Assembly (NCBI RefSeq): GCF_000427685.1
Contig: NZ_KE386573.1
Location: 806,001-870,000, forward strand
DNA length: 64,000 nucleotides
Direction: 5' to 3'
Source: Haloplanus natans DSM 17983
GTDB lineage: Archaea; Halobacteriota; Halobacteria; Halobacteriales; Haloferacaceae
The notes below the pieces were generated by a model. The model was given only the letters and a program-made list of their open reading frames with translations. It was not told the DNA's origin and did not search any database. This document shows, piece after piece, positions 17,817-26,583 of this stretch; within the stretch, counting starts at the first letter, position 1, and every line of letters starts with the position of its first letter. A program made the translations under genes and the position numbers.

Positions 17817-20032
17817 TCGGCCGGTCGAGCCACGAAGCGAGTGCGCGACACACGATACAGCTCTTCGTACACGGAGACAACGACCGGGACGCCCTCGAAG
17901 AGTCCCTCCGCGAACGGTACGACGTTATCGACGGCGAGACGCTCCACCCCGCCGATTGTTACGTCGTCGATGAGCCGATGGTGCCAACGTATCGGGACGC
18001 GTTGCGAGAACACAAAACGAAGGTTCACCCGACGTTCACCCCAGTGCTGTTGATTCAGAAAGAAGGGTCGCGGGGAACTGTTCCACTGCCGTCGGAGCAG
18101 AACGGCGACGGCCCACCGCTGATCGACGAAGTGGTGCCAGCACCCGTCGACCGGAAGACCCTGTTTCGTCGAGTGGGGAATCTGTTGGCCCGGCGAGAGC
18201 AGTCGGTGGAGTTGTCCGAACGTTACGAAGACGTTCAGACCCGATTTCAGCGGCTGTTCGAGTCGACGAACGACGCTCTCTTCGTGGTTGCCCCGGGCGG
18301 CGACGGGATCAGCGAGTGTAATCCGGCTGCGTGTGACCTCGTGGGATACTCACGCGACGAATTACTCTCTCTCTCCCCGACTGAGACGATCTACGCCGAC
18401 GACTGCGAGCGGTTCCAAGCCTTTCTTCGAGACGTACGAGAGTCGGGTCAGGGGTCGACCGACGACCTCGCGTGTCTGACGAAGGCGGGCAACGAGCGAC
18501 AGTTGGAGGTGTCGGCTGCGACACTCGAGGAGTCCGGCGAGTCCTCGATAATCCTCTCCGCACGCGACGTGACAGAGCGGAAGGCGTACGCACGGGAGCT
18601 CGAACTGAAGTCCCGAGCGATGGACGAAGCCCCCGTCGGGATCACAATTACCGATCCCGACAGGGAGGACAACCCGATGATCTACGTGAACGAGGGGTTC
18701 GAGGCGCTAACGGGATACTCCGCGGAGGCGGCGGTCGGTCGAAACTGTCGATTTCTTCAGGGGGAAGCGACACGGGAGCAGCCCGTCGCAGAAATGCGGA
18801 AGGCGATTGATAGAGCCGAGCCGGTTTCCGTGGAACTCCGCAACTACCGCAAGGACGGGAGCCAGTTCTGGGATCGTGTCAGTATCGCGCCGGTGAGAGA
18901 CCAGGCCGGAAACGTGACGAACTACGTCGGATTTCAGGAGGATATCACCGAACGCAAAGAGCGCGAGATGGACTTACAGCTGTTCAAAAAAGCCGTCGAG
19001 AACGCGGGACAGTCGGTGTTCATCACCGACAGCGACGGGGTTATCCAGTACGTGAACCCGAAATTCGAATCCCGATCCGGCTATACTCGTGAGGAAGCGG
19101 TCGGTCGAACGCCCCGTATTCTCAAGTCGGGCAAACAGGGCGAGGAGTTCTACGACCGGATGTGGCAGACGATTCTCGCAGGCGACCAGTGGGATGCCCA
19201 CCTCGTCAATCGCCGCAAAAACGGGGAGCTGTACCACGTCGACCAGACGATCTCGCCCATAGCGAACGACGAGGAGATCACGCATTTCGTCACGATCGAA
19301 GCTGACGTGACGAACCGCCGGTTGCGCGAACAGCAACTCGAGGTCCTCAATCGTGTGTTGCGTCACAACCTCCGGAACGCTGTGAACGTAATCGAAGGCC
19401 GCGCAGCAATGCTCCGGAAGGCGCTGGACGACGACGAACTCCAGACACACGTGAGCGCGATCGAAGATCGATCGACTGCGCTGTCGAGCCTGGCTGACAA
19501 AACCGCAACGGTGCGCTCCCTGTTCGACACCGAAGCAGCTACTCAGACGGCCTGCGACGTGACTGGACTGCTGACTGAGGTCGTCGACGAACTTTCCGAC
19601 GAGCATCCCGACGCGATGTTCACGGTCAGTACGCCCAATTCTCTCCACGCACGGGCGGACAGTCGGTTGAAAACCGCACTGTCGGAGCTCATCGAAAACG
19701 CAATCGTCCACAACGACAAGTCCACGCCGGAGGTCACGGTTACGACCAGATCGCCAAGCGAAGATCGAACCGGCGAGTGGATAGAACTCGTCGTCGCCGA
19801 TAACGGACCCGGAATCCCGAATCACGAACAGGAAACGATCGAAAGAGCAGAGGAAACACCCCTGCAACACGGTACCGGAATCGGACTGTGGATCGTCTAC
19901 TGGACGATTTCGTTGTACGGAGGTGAGATCTCGATCGAGGAAAACGCACCGCGTGGGACGCGCCTCGTACTGAGTCTCCCACAGGAGTCGGTCGACTCCT
20001 CGCCCCGGATCGTCCCCGCTGATACTCACTGA
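17813..20032 (+). CDS. LOV-PAS histidine kinase (predicted blue-light sensor)
   Basis: A protein of 739 residues. Order: receiver-like domain lacking a clear phospho-acceptor (about 14-125), PAS (140-260), LOV (265-385), PAS (390-510), a dimerisation helix with RHNLRN (His about 518), and HATPase_c (ENAIVHN, DNGPGIP, GTGIGLWIV). The LOV domain has the flavin-binding signature GRNCRFLQG with the photo-reactive Cys at about 312. It also has the later NYRKDGSQFWDRVSIAPV and NYVGFQEDIT stretches. In LOV proteins blue light forms a flavin-cysteine bond that switches kinase output. The gene overlaps the KaiC gene by four bases and precedes another kinase by four bases. Confidence 0.88.
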   Translation: MIGRSSHEASARHTIQLFVHGDNDRDALEESLRERYDVIDGETLHPADCYVVDEPMVPTYRDALREHKTKVHPTFTPVLLIQKEGSRGTVPLPSEQNGDGPPLIDEVVPAPVDRKTLFRRVGNLLARREQSVELSERYEDVQTRFQRLFESTNDALFVVAPGGDGISECNPAACDLVGYSRDELLSLSPTETIYADDCERFQAFLRDVRESGQGSTDDLACLTKAGNERQLEVSAATLEESGESSIILSARDVTERKAYARELELKSRAMDEAPVGITITDPDREDNPMIYVNEGFEALTGYSAEAAVGRNCRFLQGEATREQPVAEMRKAIDRAEPVSVELRNYRKDGSQFWDRVSIAPVRDQAGNVTNYVGFQEDITERKEREMDLQLFKKAVENAGQSVFITDSDGVIQYVNPKFESRSGYTREEAVGRTPRILKSGKQGEEFYDRMWQTILAGDQWDAHLVNRRKNGELYHVDQTISPIANDEEITHFVTIEADVTNRRLREQQLEVLNRVLRHNLRNAVNVIEGRAAMLRKALDDDELQTHVSAIEDRSTALSSLADKTATVRSLFDTEAATQTACDVTGLLTEVVDELSDEHPDAMFTVSTPNSLHARADSRLKTALSELIENAIVHNDKSTPEVTVTTRSPSEDRTGEWIELVVADNGPGIPNHEQETIERAEETPLQHGTGIGLWIVYWTISLYGGEISIEENAPRGTRLVLSLPQESVDSSPRIVPADTH

Positions 20033-20036
20033 GCCA

Positions 20037-21458
20037 ATGACGGAACGAAGGACCTCGAAAACGGAGAGCGAGAAACGAACCGACCGGTATCGGGCGCTCG
20101 TTGAAGCGTCGCACGACATCACCACCATCATCGACACGGACGGAACGATGACGTACGTGAGCCCCGCGGTTACACGGGTTCTTGGCTACGACTCCGAGGA
20201 ATTAGTCGGGGACACTGGATACGAGTACGTCCATCCCGACGACCGGGAGCGAAACGAAGACGCGGTTGAAGCCGTGCTGTCGGCCCCGGACGAATCCCAG
20301 ACCGTCGAAGTCAGATTCGAACACGCCGACGGGTCGTGGTGCTGGATCGAAGCCACGATGCGGAATCGACTCGACGACGACGCCATCGACGGGATTTTAC
20401 TCAACAGCCGTGAGATTGCCGAACGAAAAGGACGTGAACGCGAACTCCACGAACTCGCCGGAGAGTACGAAGCACTCCTGAACAACGTAGAGGACGCGAT
20501 TTTCTTCGTTGAGGTTGACGCTTCGGACACCGACATCACGTTCGAGTTCGAGCGCCTCAGTCCAGCATACGAGCGACAAACCGGACTCACGACCGAAGAA
20601 GTCCGGGGACAGACGCCACAAGAGGTGTTCGGGGAGCAAGAGGGAGCGGAACTCGAAGCGAACTACCACCGGTGCGTTAAGATCGGTGAGCCGATTTCGT
20701 ACCAGGAAGAACTCCGGATTGACGAAGGGGCACGCATCTGGCAGACGAACCTCGCGCCGGTCACCACCGACGGTGAAATCACCCGTCTCGTGGGAATTAC
20801 CCGGAACGTAACCGCCCGCGTCGAACGGGAACGCCAACTCCGTCGTCAAACGGAGCGTCTCGACGAGTTTGCGAGTGTCATCTCCCACGACCTTCGCAAT
20901 CCGCTCAACGTCGCACAGGGTCGCGCAACGGTCCTCGATGAACAAGTGGAAAGCGAACACCTTGCTCCACTCCGACAATCACTCGACTGGATGGAGGCGA
21001 TCGTCACGGACACGTTGACGCTCGCCCGGCAGGGCGAGACGATAGACGAAACGGAGTCGGTCAGTCTGACCGATCTCGTCGGGAAGTGCTGGGGGACGAT
21101 AGACGCAGACGCGGCGACCCTCGAGATAACTGATAAGATGACCTTCCAAGGCGATCGCGACCGATTACGGCACGTGTTCGAGAATCTGTTCCGAAACGCT
21201 ATCGAACACGGTGGCACGGACGTGACCGTTCGTGTCGGACGTGTCGATGAGGACACTATCTACGTCGAAGACGATGGGTCCGGGATCCCCGCAGATCGGC
21301 GCGAGGAGATTTTCGAACCGGGCCATTCCTCGACGAGTGGCGGCACCGGATTCGGACTAACCATCGTGAAGCGGATCGTAGAAGCTCACGGGTGGACAGT
21401 GTCTGTGACAGACGGGACTGAGGGCGGGGCGCGGTTCGAACTCGTGATGTCACAGTAG
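20037..21458 (+). CDS. PAS-PAS histidine kinase
   Basis: A protein of 473 residues. PAS domains lie at about 20-130 and 140-265. HisKA follows with VISHDLRNPLNV (His about 283), then HATPase_c with NLFRNAIEHG, DDGSGIP and GTGFGLTIV. It is cytosolic. It starts four bases after the LOV kinase stop, so it is the third gene of the KaiC-LOV operon and could form heterodimers or a phosphorelay with that kinase. Signal unknown. Confidence 0.88.
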   Translation: MTERRTSKTESEKRTDRYRALVEASHDITTIIDTDGTMTYVSPAVTRVLGYDSEELVGDTGYEYVHPDDRERNEDAVEAVLSAPDESQTVEVRFEHADGSWCWIEATMRNRLDDDAIDGILLNSREIAERKGRERELHELAGEYEALLNNVEDAIFFVEVDASDTDITFEFERLSPAYERQTGLTTEEVRGQTPQEVFGEQEGAELEANYHRCVKIGEPISYQEELRIDEGARIWQTNLAPVTTDGEITRLVGITRNVTARVERERQLRRQTERLDEFASVISHDLRNPLNVAQGRATVLDEQVESEHLAPLRQSLDWMEAIVTDTLTLARQGETIDETESVSLTDLVGKCWGTIDADAATLEITDKMTFQGDRDRLRHVFENLFRNAIEHGGTDVTVRVGRVDEDTIYVEDDGSGIPADRREEIFEPGHSSTSGGTGFGLTIVKRIVEAHGWTVSVTDGTEGGARFELVMSQ

Positions 21459-21479
21459 GCGGGATGGCTATGAGACAGG

Positions 21480-22928
21480 TCAGTCGGAGACCGTCGACCG
21501 AGCCGTCCGGTCGGCGTCGACCGACTCGGTGCCGACGAACTCGAACCGGGCCCCGCCGTCGGCGCTTTCGGTGAGGTCGACATCCCAGCGGTGAGCGTCG
21601 GCGATCCGGTCGACGATCGCCAGCCCGAAGCCGGTCCCGTCGGCCGACATCGAGACGCCGGGTTCGAACACCGTGTCACGATGCTCCGGGTCGACGCCGG
21701 GGCCATCGTCGGCGACGTAAAATCCGGGGGCGTCACCCTCGACGGCCCCGACGGTCACGGTCGCGTTCGCGCCCCCGTGTGCAACGGCGTTGGTGAAGAG
21801 GTTCTCGAAGAGGCGCTGGAGCCGGTCGGGGTCGGCCACGACCGTTCGGTCGATGTCGACTACGAGCGTCGCTCGATCGGGAGCGACCGTCTCCCACGCC
21901 GCGCGGGCGACGGCCGGGACGGCGACCGCCTCCGTCGTCGCGGTCCGCTCGTCGGTCCGGGCCAACGTGAGCAACTCGTCGAGCATTCCCTCCAGTCGCT
22001 CGTGAGCCCGGGTGAGCGCGTCGAAGTGTTCGGCGTCGCGGGTCTCCGCGGCGAGCTCCGCCGCGCCCTGCGCGGCCGACAACGGCGTCCGAAGGTCGTG
22101 AGAGATGACCGAGACGAGCTCCTCGAGGCGGTCGTTCTTTCGCTGGAGCGTCCGTTCGCGCGCCCGCTGATCGGAGAGGTCCCGGAGGATGCCGGCACAC
22201 CCGCGGAACTCGTCGTCGAAGGGCAGGGCGGCGATGTGATCCTTACACGTGATCCGCTCGCCGTCGTTTCGCTGGATCTCGACCTCGACGTGCTCGATAT
22301 CCGGGCCCGAACTGGAGACGACCGTCCGGAGCGCCTCGTTGATTTCGGCGACGCTCTCGTCCGTCTTGATCAGGTCCGGTTCGGCGCCGACGAGTTCGGA
22401 CTGCTCGTAGCCGACCAGGTCCACGAAGGCGTCGTTCACGTAGCTGAACCGGCCGTCGGCGTCGACGACGTAGACGGGGTAGCCGAGCGCTTCGAGCACG
22501 GTCGAATACCGCTGCGATTCGATCTGCGCCCGATACTCCCTGATGGCGTGGTCGACGCGATTCGCCAGTCGGCGGTGTTGCTCCGCCCCGCCCTTCTGGA
22601 GATAACCGGTCACGCCGGCGTTGATCGCTTCGCTCGCGATTTCCTCGCTTCCCTTCCCCGTATAGAGGATGAACGGGAGGTCAGGATACGTCTCGCGCAC
22701 CGTGTCGAGAAACTCGAGGCCGGTCGTTCCGGGCATATCGTAGTCGCTGACGACACAGTCGACCGGTTCGGTGTCGAGTACCGAGAGTGCCTGCTCGATG
22801 TCGGTAACCGAGTGGACGTCGATGTCCGACTGCGTTCGCGTCAGGAACTCGGCCGTCAGGTCGAGTAGCGCTGGATCGTCGTCGACGTGGAGGACGCTCG
22901 ACGCGCTGGTGGACGGGGATTGGCTCAT
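21480..22928 (-). CDS. Receiver-PAS-histidine kinase
   Basis: A protein of 482 residues, convergent with the previous gene (21 bases between stops). Receiver domain (VLHVDDDPALL, CVVSDYDMPGTTGLEFL, then TGKGSEEIASEAINAGVTGY), one PAS (about 150-260), HisKA with VISHDLRTPLSAAQG, and HATPase_c with NLFTNAVAHG, DDGPGVD and GTGFGLAIV. Its codon use is more GC-rich than that of its neighbours. It resembles the kinase at 13611 in domain order with fewer PAS units. Confidence 0.9.
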   Translation of the reverse strand: MSQSPSTSASSVLHVDDDPALLDLTAEFLTRTQSDIDVHSVTDIEQALSVLDTEPVDCVVSDYDMPGTTGLEFLDTVRETYPDLPFILYTGKGSEEIASEAINAGVTGYLQKGGAEQHRRLANRVDHAIREYRAQIESQRYSTVLEALGYPVYVVDADGRFSYVNDAFVDLVGYEQSELVGAEPDLIKTDESVAEINEALRTVVSSSGPDIEHVEVEIQRNDGERITCKDHIAALPFDDEFRGCAGILRDLSDQRARERTLQRKNDRLEELVSVISHDLRTPLSAAQGAAELAAETRDAEHFDALTRAHERLEGMLDELLTLARTDERTATTEAVAVPAVARAAWETVAPDRATLVVDIDRTVVADPDRLQRLFENLFTNAVAHGGANATVTVGAVEGDAPGFYVADDGPGVDPEHRDTVFEPGVSMSADGTGFGLAIVDRIADAHRWDVDLTESADGGARFEFVGTESVDADRTARSTVSD

Positions 22929-23082
22929 AGATGAGAGTTACCTCCGGTTGGGGTTTGATCGATATGAACGCACGCATTCGTGATGAAAAGTCACACACAT
23001 GCAGGTGGCCGGGGACGGGCGATTTCGACCTGTCGAGCACCCCGTCGCTACGACGCACAGCGACCGGTCGCCGGCGGGCGCG

Positions 23083-23259
23083 CTACTTCGCGAAGTAACT
23101 GGTGAAAAAGCCGGACAGAAACGCCGACAGGCCGACCGCGAGAACCATGTCGCGCAGGTCCCAGGGACCGTCACCGTCGTCGGCCATTCCGACGGTGAAC
23201 CCGACGCTGATCACGAGCGAGACGATGCCGTTGACGAGGTGTTTGCCGAGAGCGGCCAT
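23083..23259 (-). CDS. Small membrane protein
   Basis: A protein of 58 residues from the ATG at 23257-23259. It has two hydrophobic helices (LVNGIVSLVISVGFTVGM and MVLAVGLSAFLSGFFTSYF) separated by an acidic loop (DDGDGPWDLRD). This is a typical two-helix haloarchaeal membrane miniprotein. No family name or function can be given. Confidence 0.5.
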   Translation of the reverse strand: MAALGKHLVNGIVSLVISVGFTVGMADDGDGPWDLRDMVLAVGLSAFLSGFFTSYFAK

Positions 23260-23393
23260 ACGCATGATTCGGCGCGGAGCGACAAACCGTTTCGGGGCGT
23301 CGCTTGCCGGAGCACCAACCGGGGCGGGAGGAACCGACGCCAGCGGCCGCCTCCTGTAGAATTCGTCTCAGCGGGCCGCACGGGGACGCGTCC

Positions 23394-23606
23394 GTCACCG
23401 TCGAGTAGTCCGACGTCGAATCGGTCGAACGCAGCCGGCCGAATCGGACGAACGGATCGGACAGCGCTCACGGCGGCGAGTTTCACGCTGGTCGCTATCG
23501 GCTACGATGGCGACCCGGTGTCGGTACCGTCGGTCGGATTCCTCCCACGGCTAAAGCCGTGGGCTTCCTCCTCGATTCTGTGTGAACTGGTCGCGGACGC
23601 GCCCGA
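23394..23606 (+). pseudogene. Relic of the HotDog thioesterase gene, interrupted by an IS end
   Basis: The sequence matches the intact thioesterase gene at 25810-26241 in three blocks. The first is its start (TVE-stop-SDVESVERSRPNRTN against TVEGSYVESVERIQPNQAN), now with a nonsense codon. After a large internal deletion comes the block around AASFTLVAIGYDGDPVSVPSV. After an inserted palindrome (23535-23580) comes the block GTGAACTGGTCGCG. It cannot make a functional enzyme. Confidence 0.7.
23535..23580 (-). mobile_element. Solo left-end-like palindrome of an IS200/IS605-type element
   Basis: Contains the hairpin CCCACGGCT-AA-AGCCGTGGG. The reverse complement reads AAGCCCACGGCTT(T)AGCCGTGGGAGGAATCCGAC, nearly the same as the left end of the element at 27341. 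No transposase is present. It lies inside the thioesterase relic. Confidence 0.6.
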
Positions 23607-23786
23607 TGGTAGCCGTCGCGACTGCGGTTTTCGGTCGGACCCACGGTGTGGTTCTTTCGTCCCGGTTATCGCCTTACGAAACGACTGGATCGGGGGCACA
23701 GAGATGAAGACTCCCGATCACGTTCGACGGTCGGGGCAGATGTCGGTTCGGCCGGCGTGGAGCGCGTCGAACGTCGGGGCGGCAGA

Positions 23787-24104
23787 TCACGGCGGCCCGT
23801 TGCCGGGCCGGTGCTCCGTCGTCGCGGCCAGCACCGCGTCCAGTTCGGCGTCGACAGCGTCTGCGGCCACATCGACGTCGAGGTGGCGTGTCGTCCCCGT
23901 CCGCCGACAACCCGCGATTCGATCGACGCGAACGGCTGCGGCGCCGAGACGGTCCGGGCGGACAGTCAGCTTCGCCGCGACACAGGGGCCGTCGTCGCCC
24001 GGCAACCGGTACTGCACAGCGCTACTCTCGTCGTAGCGCTCCCACTGGCCGGGGGGCGCCGGGAGGGCCGATTCGAGTCGGGGCATAGACGGTGGGTCGG
24101 CCAT
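23787..24104 (-). CDS. Hypothetical acidic protein
   Basis: A protein of 105 residues from the ATG at 24102-24104. Its composition (many Asp, Ala and Val) fits a haloarchaeal cytosolic protein. It includes WERYDESSAVQYRLPGDDG, and the C-terminal part DVDVAADAVDAELDAVLAA is probably helical. There is no known motif. It could also be a decaying gene, since both flanks are erosion zones. Confidence 0.4.
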   Translation of the reverse strand: MADPPSMPRLESALPAPPGQWERYDESSAVQYRLPGDDGPCVAAKLTVRPDRLGAAAVRVDRIAGCRRTGTTRHLDVDVAADAVDAELDAVLAATTEHRPGNGPP

Positions 24105-24389
24105 GTGGACACGTGGGACCGACGGCGAATGAATGTGGCGTGTGGGGCCGTCGCCGGCGTGCCCACCACGCCGGTCTCGAGTGAGCACGGACGGGACTCG
24201 TGACCAGGCGATGATGCCGCGACCGGTGACTGCCACGCCCTCGGATCCGGATGCCTACTGACTGTCGGGGATCCTTGTCGGCTCCCGGATCGGCAGTGAG
24301 TCGGCGTTGCCGTTACCCCGAATCCGGACGGTCTCGCCGCCGAGCGGGGCCATACGTGGTCCCGGCGGATATCCGTATTCGCGGCCGGC

Positions 24390-25016
24390 TCACCCCGATG
24401 GGTGCTGATCGGGCGCTGGCAGGGCCGCGTCGACATCGACGTGATGCCCCGCAACGTATCCGTTCAACGCTGCCGCGATGGGGGAGTCACGGATATCCTC
24501 GTCGGCGTACCCGGCCTCCTCGAAGACACTCAGGAACGACGACATCGACCGGAGCCTGTACTTTTGATGGTAGGTTTCGGCCGGATGGAACCGCGCGAGT
24601 TGCTCGATACGCGTCTCGATGCTCGCCGCGGTTTCGTCGCGGTCCGCAAGCACCGAATCGATGGCCGTCCGCTGGGTGGGCGTCGACGCGAACACGACGT
24701 TTTGATACTGTGTTTTCGATGGCTGTGTCCGCGGATCGTGTTGCTGAAAGACGTCCGCGAGGAGGTCACGGTAGGTCACCACCGCCGGATCGAAGTCGAC
24801 CTGTAGCACCTCCGTGTGGTCGCCCAACGAGTGATATGACGGGTCGGGTTTCGTCCCGCCGGCATACCCGACGCGTGTTCGAACCACGCCGTCCATGGCA
24901 CCGAACCGCGCGTCCGGTCCCCAGAAGCACCCGAGTCCGAACGTCGCGGTGTCGGTCGTCGCTCGATCGACGGCTTGCGCGTCGTAGTCGTGTATGAGAG
25001 CTGGTGTGAGCGTCAT
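24390..25016 (-). CDS. msrA: Peptide methionine sulfoxide reductase MsrA
   Basis: A protein of 208 residues from the ATG at 25014-25016. The active-site motif GCFWG (TFGLGCFWGPDARFG) holds the catalytic Cys at about residue 29. Further family blocks are GVVRTRVGYAGGTKPDPSYHSLGDHTEVLQVDFDP, QYQNVVF and FHPAETYHQKYRL. It reduces methionine-S-sulfoxide in proteins, with thioredoxin as usual donor. It is a single-domain cytosolic enzyme of normal length with no msrB beside it. Confidence 0.92.
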   Translation of the reverse strand: MTLTPALIHDYDAQAVDRATTDTATFGLGCFWGPDARFGAMDGVVRTRVGYAGGTKPDPSYHSLGDHTEVLQVDFDPAVVTYRDLLADVFQQHDPRTQPSKTQYQNVVFASTPTQRTAIDSVLADRDETAASIETRIEQLARFHPAETYHQKYRLRSMSSFLSVFEEAGYADEDIRDSPIAAALNGYVAGHHVDVDAALPAPDQHPSG

Positions 25017-25197
25017 CGGGTTGAGCCGTCTGTAGAGTCCGCGGGCCATCCGTCCTGGACTGCGTCGCATCTCATCACGTGTTGGTCGTGCAGACACTAA
25101 TGCTGGGCGCCACCGCGCGTCGGGATCCCGCATGCGCCGGGTCGCCGCGCCTCCGTTCGGTCGACACGATCCCCGGATACAAACCCGCTGCGCCCGA

Positions 25198-25530
25198 ATG
25201 GGGCGTGTGAGCCACGCTTTGGAATACCGATGTATCGGCTGTATGGAAGCGACGGTGACGCGCGAGTTCGACGTGTCACATCTGTCGCGCACCTGCCCGG
25301 TCTGTGGCGAGTTCGAGCGGTTCGTCAACACCGTCGTTGTCGAGCGGGTCAACGCGCTGGCCGCGGACCCGCCGGCACACCTCCACTGGGAACAGCTCGA
25401 TCGCACCCGAAAGTTTCTGATCGCCGAGCGGGTGAGCCGCAAGGATCACTCCATTGAGGATTTCGAGACGGTGGACCCCGATGACGAGGACGAGAGGGAC
25501 GCCGACGCCAGCACCGGCGCCGAAGCTTGA
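25198..25530 (+). CDS. Small zinc-finger protein
   Basis: A protein of 110 residues from the ATG at 25198. Two CxxC knuckles (YRCIGCMEATVTREF and RTCPVCGEFERFVN) frame one probable zinc site. A helical region (LHWEQLDRTRKFLIAERV) and a very acidic tail follow. It belongs to the haloarchaeal group of rubrerythrin/rubredoxin-like zinc-ribbon proteins of unknown role. It diverges from msrA. Confidence 0.6.
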   Translation: MGRVSHALEYRCIGCMEATVTREFDVSHLSRTCPVCGEFERFVNTVVVERVNALAADPPAHLHWEQLDRTRKFLIAERVSRKDHSIEDFETVDPDDEDERDADASTGAEA

Positions 25531-25809
25531 TCACCTCACGCGACTCCGACCGAGAGCCCACCGAAGGGGCGGTCGTAGCCCCGTGTCGGATAGTTGACAA
25601 GATTTCACGCACGCCCATGGCAGGTAGCGTGGTACGAATTGGCACGAATAAAGATATCGGTGGCGTGCCATGTCGACCGGACCCGCGGCACCGGCAGCGG
25701 ACCGGGACTGCCGGCCACGAACGTGGGCCGTCAGCCGGTGAGCCCGTCACGGGGCGTCGGCGCCTCGGGAAACCCGCGGGACTATGCCTGTCCGTACCAT
25801 ACCGATGGT

Positions 25810-26241
25810 ATGTCCACAACCGTCGAGGGGTCGTACGTCGAGTCGGTCGAACGCATCCAGCCGAATCAGGCGAACAACTACGGCAACGCCCACGGCGGCG
25901 AGGTGGTCAAACTGATGGACGAACTCGCCGCCATCGCGGCGATGGGGGTGGCTGGGGAGACCTGTGTGACCGCACACATCGGCAGCGTCGACTTCCAGTC
26001 GCCCATCGCCGTCGGCGACGTCGTTGAGCTGTCGGCGTACGTCTACGAGACGGGGGAGAGCAGCCTGCAGGTGCGCGTCGACGCCGACGCCCGTGACCCC
26101 CGATCCACCGACTCGCGGCGAACTACGGCGGCGTGTTTCACCATGGTCGCCATCGACGACGACGGCGACCCGGTGTCGGTGCCGTCGGTGACCGCCGACA
26201 CCGAGCGCGGGCGTGAACTGGTCGCGAAGGCGCCCTGCTGA
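25810..26241 (+). CDS. HotDog-fold acyl-CoA thioesterase
   Basis: A protein of 143 residues from the ATG at 25810. Features of the acyl-CoA thioesterase (YciA/BFIT-like) HotDog fold: NNYGNAHGGEVVKLMDELAAIAAM, where the NxHGG...D/E stretch holds the active site, then HIGSVDFQSPIAVGDVVELSAYV and FTMVAIDDDGDPVSVP. It hydrolyses acyl-CoA esters; the chain length is unknown. A broken second copy of this gene lies at 23394-23606. Confidence 0.85.
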   Translation: MSTTVEGSYVESVERIQPNQANNYGNAHGGEVVKLMDELAAIAAMGVAGETCVTAHIGSVDFQSPIAVGDVVELSAYVYETGESSLQVRVDADARDPRSTDSRRTTAACFTMVAIDDDGDPVSVPSVTADTERGRELVAKAPC

Positions 26242-26266
26242 CGCGAGCGACGGCGGCCTCGACCGC

Positions 26267-26500
26267 TCAGGCGTCGTCGGGCGTCGCCTCCTCGAACGCC
26301 ACCGCGAGGGCGCCCGTAAGGAGTGCCAGCGCGAGCCAGCGCGCCGTCCCGCGGAGGTCACGGCGACGGGCGCTGACGAGCGTCGCCGTCCACGCGCCTG
26401 CACGCCGTCGCGGTGCCTGTCGGTCGACGAACGAACGCGCGGACGACGCCGCACTCGGCACACCAGTGGGGGGTGCGGATCTCCCGGTCCGATCAGACAC
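26267..26500 (-). CDS. Weak hypothetical frame with C-terminal membrane helix
   Basis: A frame of 77 codons ending in RGTARWLALALLTGALAVAFEEATPDDA, which looks like a real C-terminal membrane anchor. The first half is low-complexity. Another frame of the same stretch reads HWCAECGVVRAFV, a zinc-knuckle-like piece, which suggests a frameshifted, decaying gene. Confidence 0.25.
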   Translation of the reverse strand: MSDRTGRSAPPTGVPSAASSARSFVDRQAPRRRAGAWTATLVSARRRDLRGTARWLALALLTGALAVAFEEATPDDA

Positions 26501-26583
26501 GGTACAGTCACTTCGGGTCGGTTCATACCCGGTCGGACCGACCCTCCGGCGCCGAGCCGCGCTCTCGACGCCGTGGCGTGACG

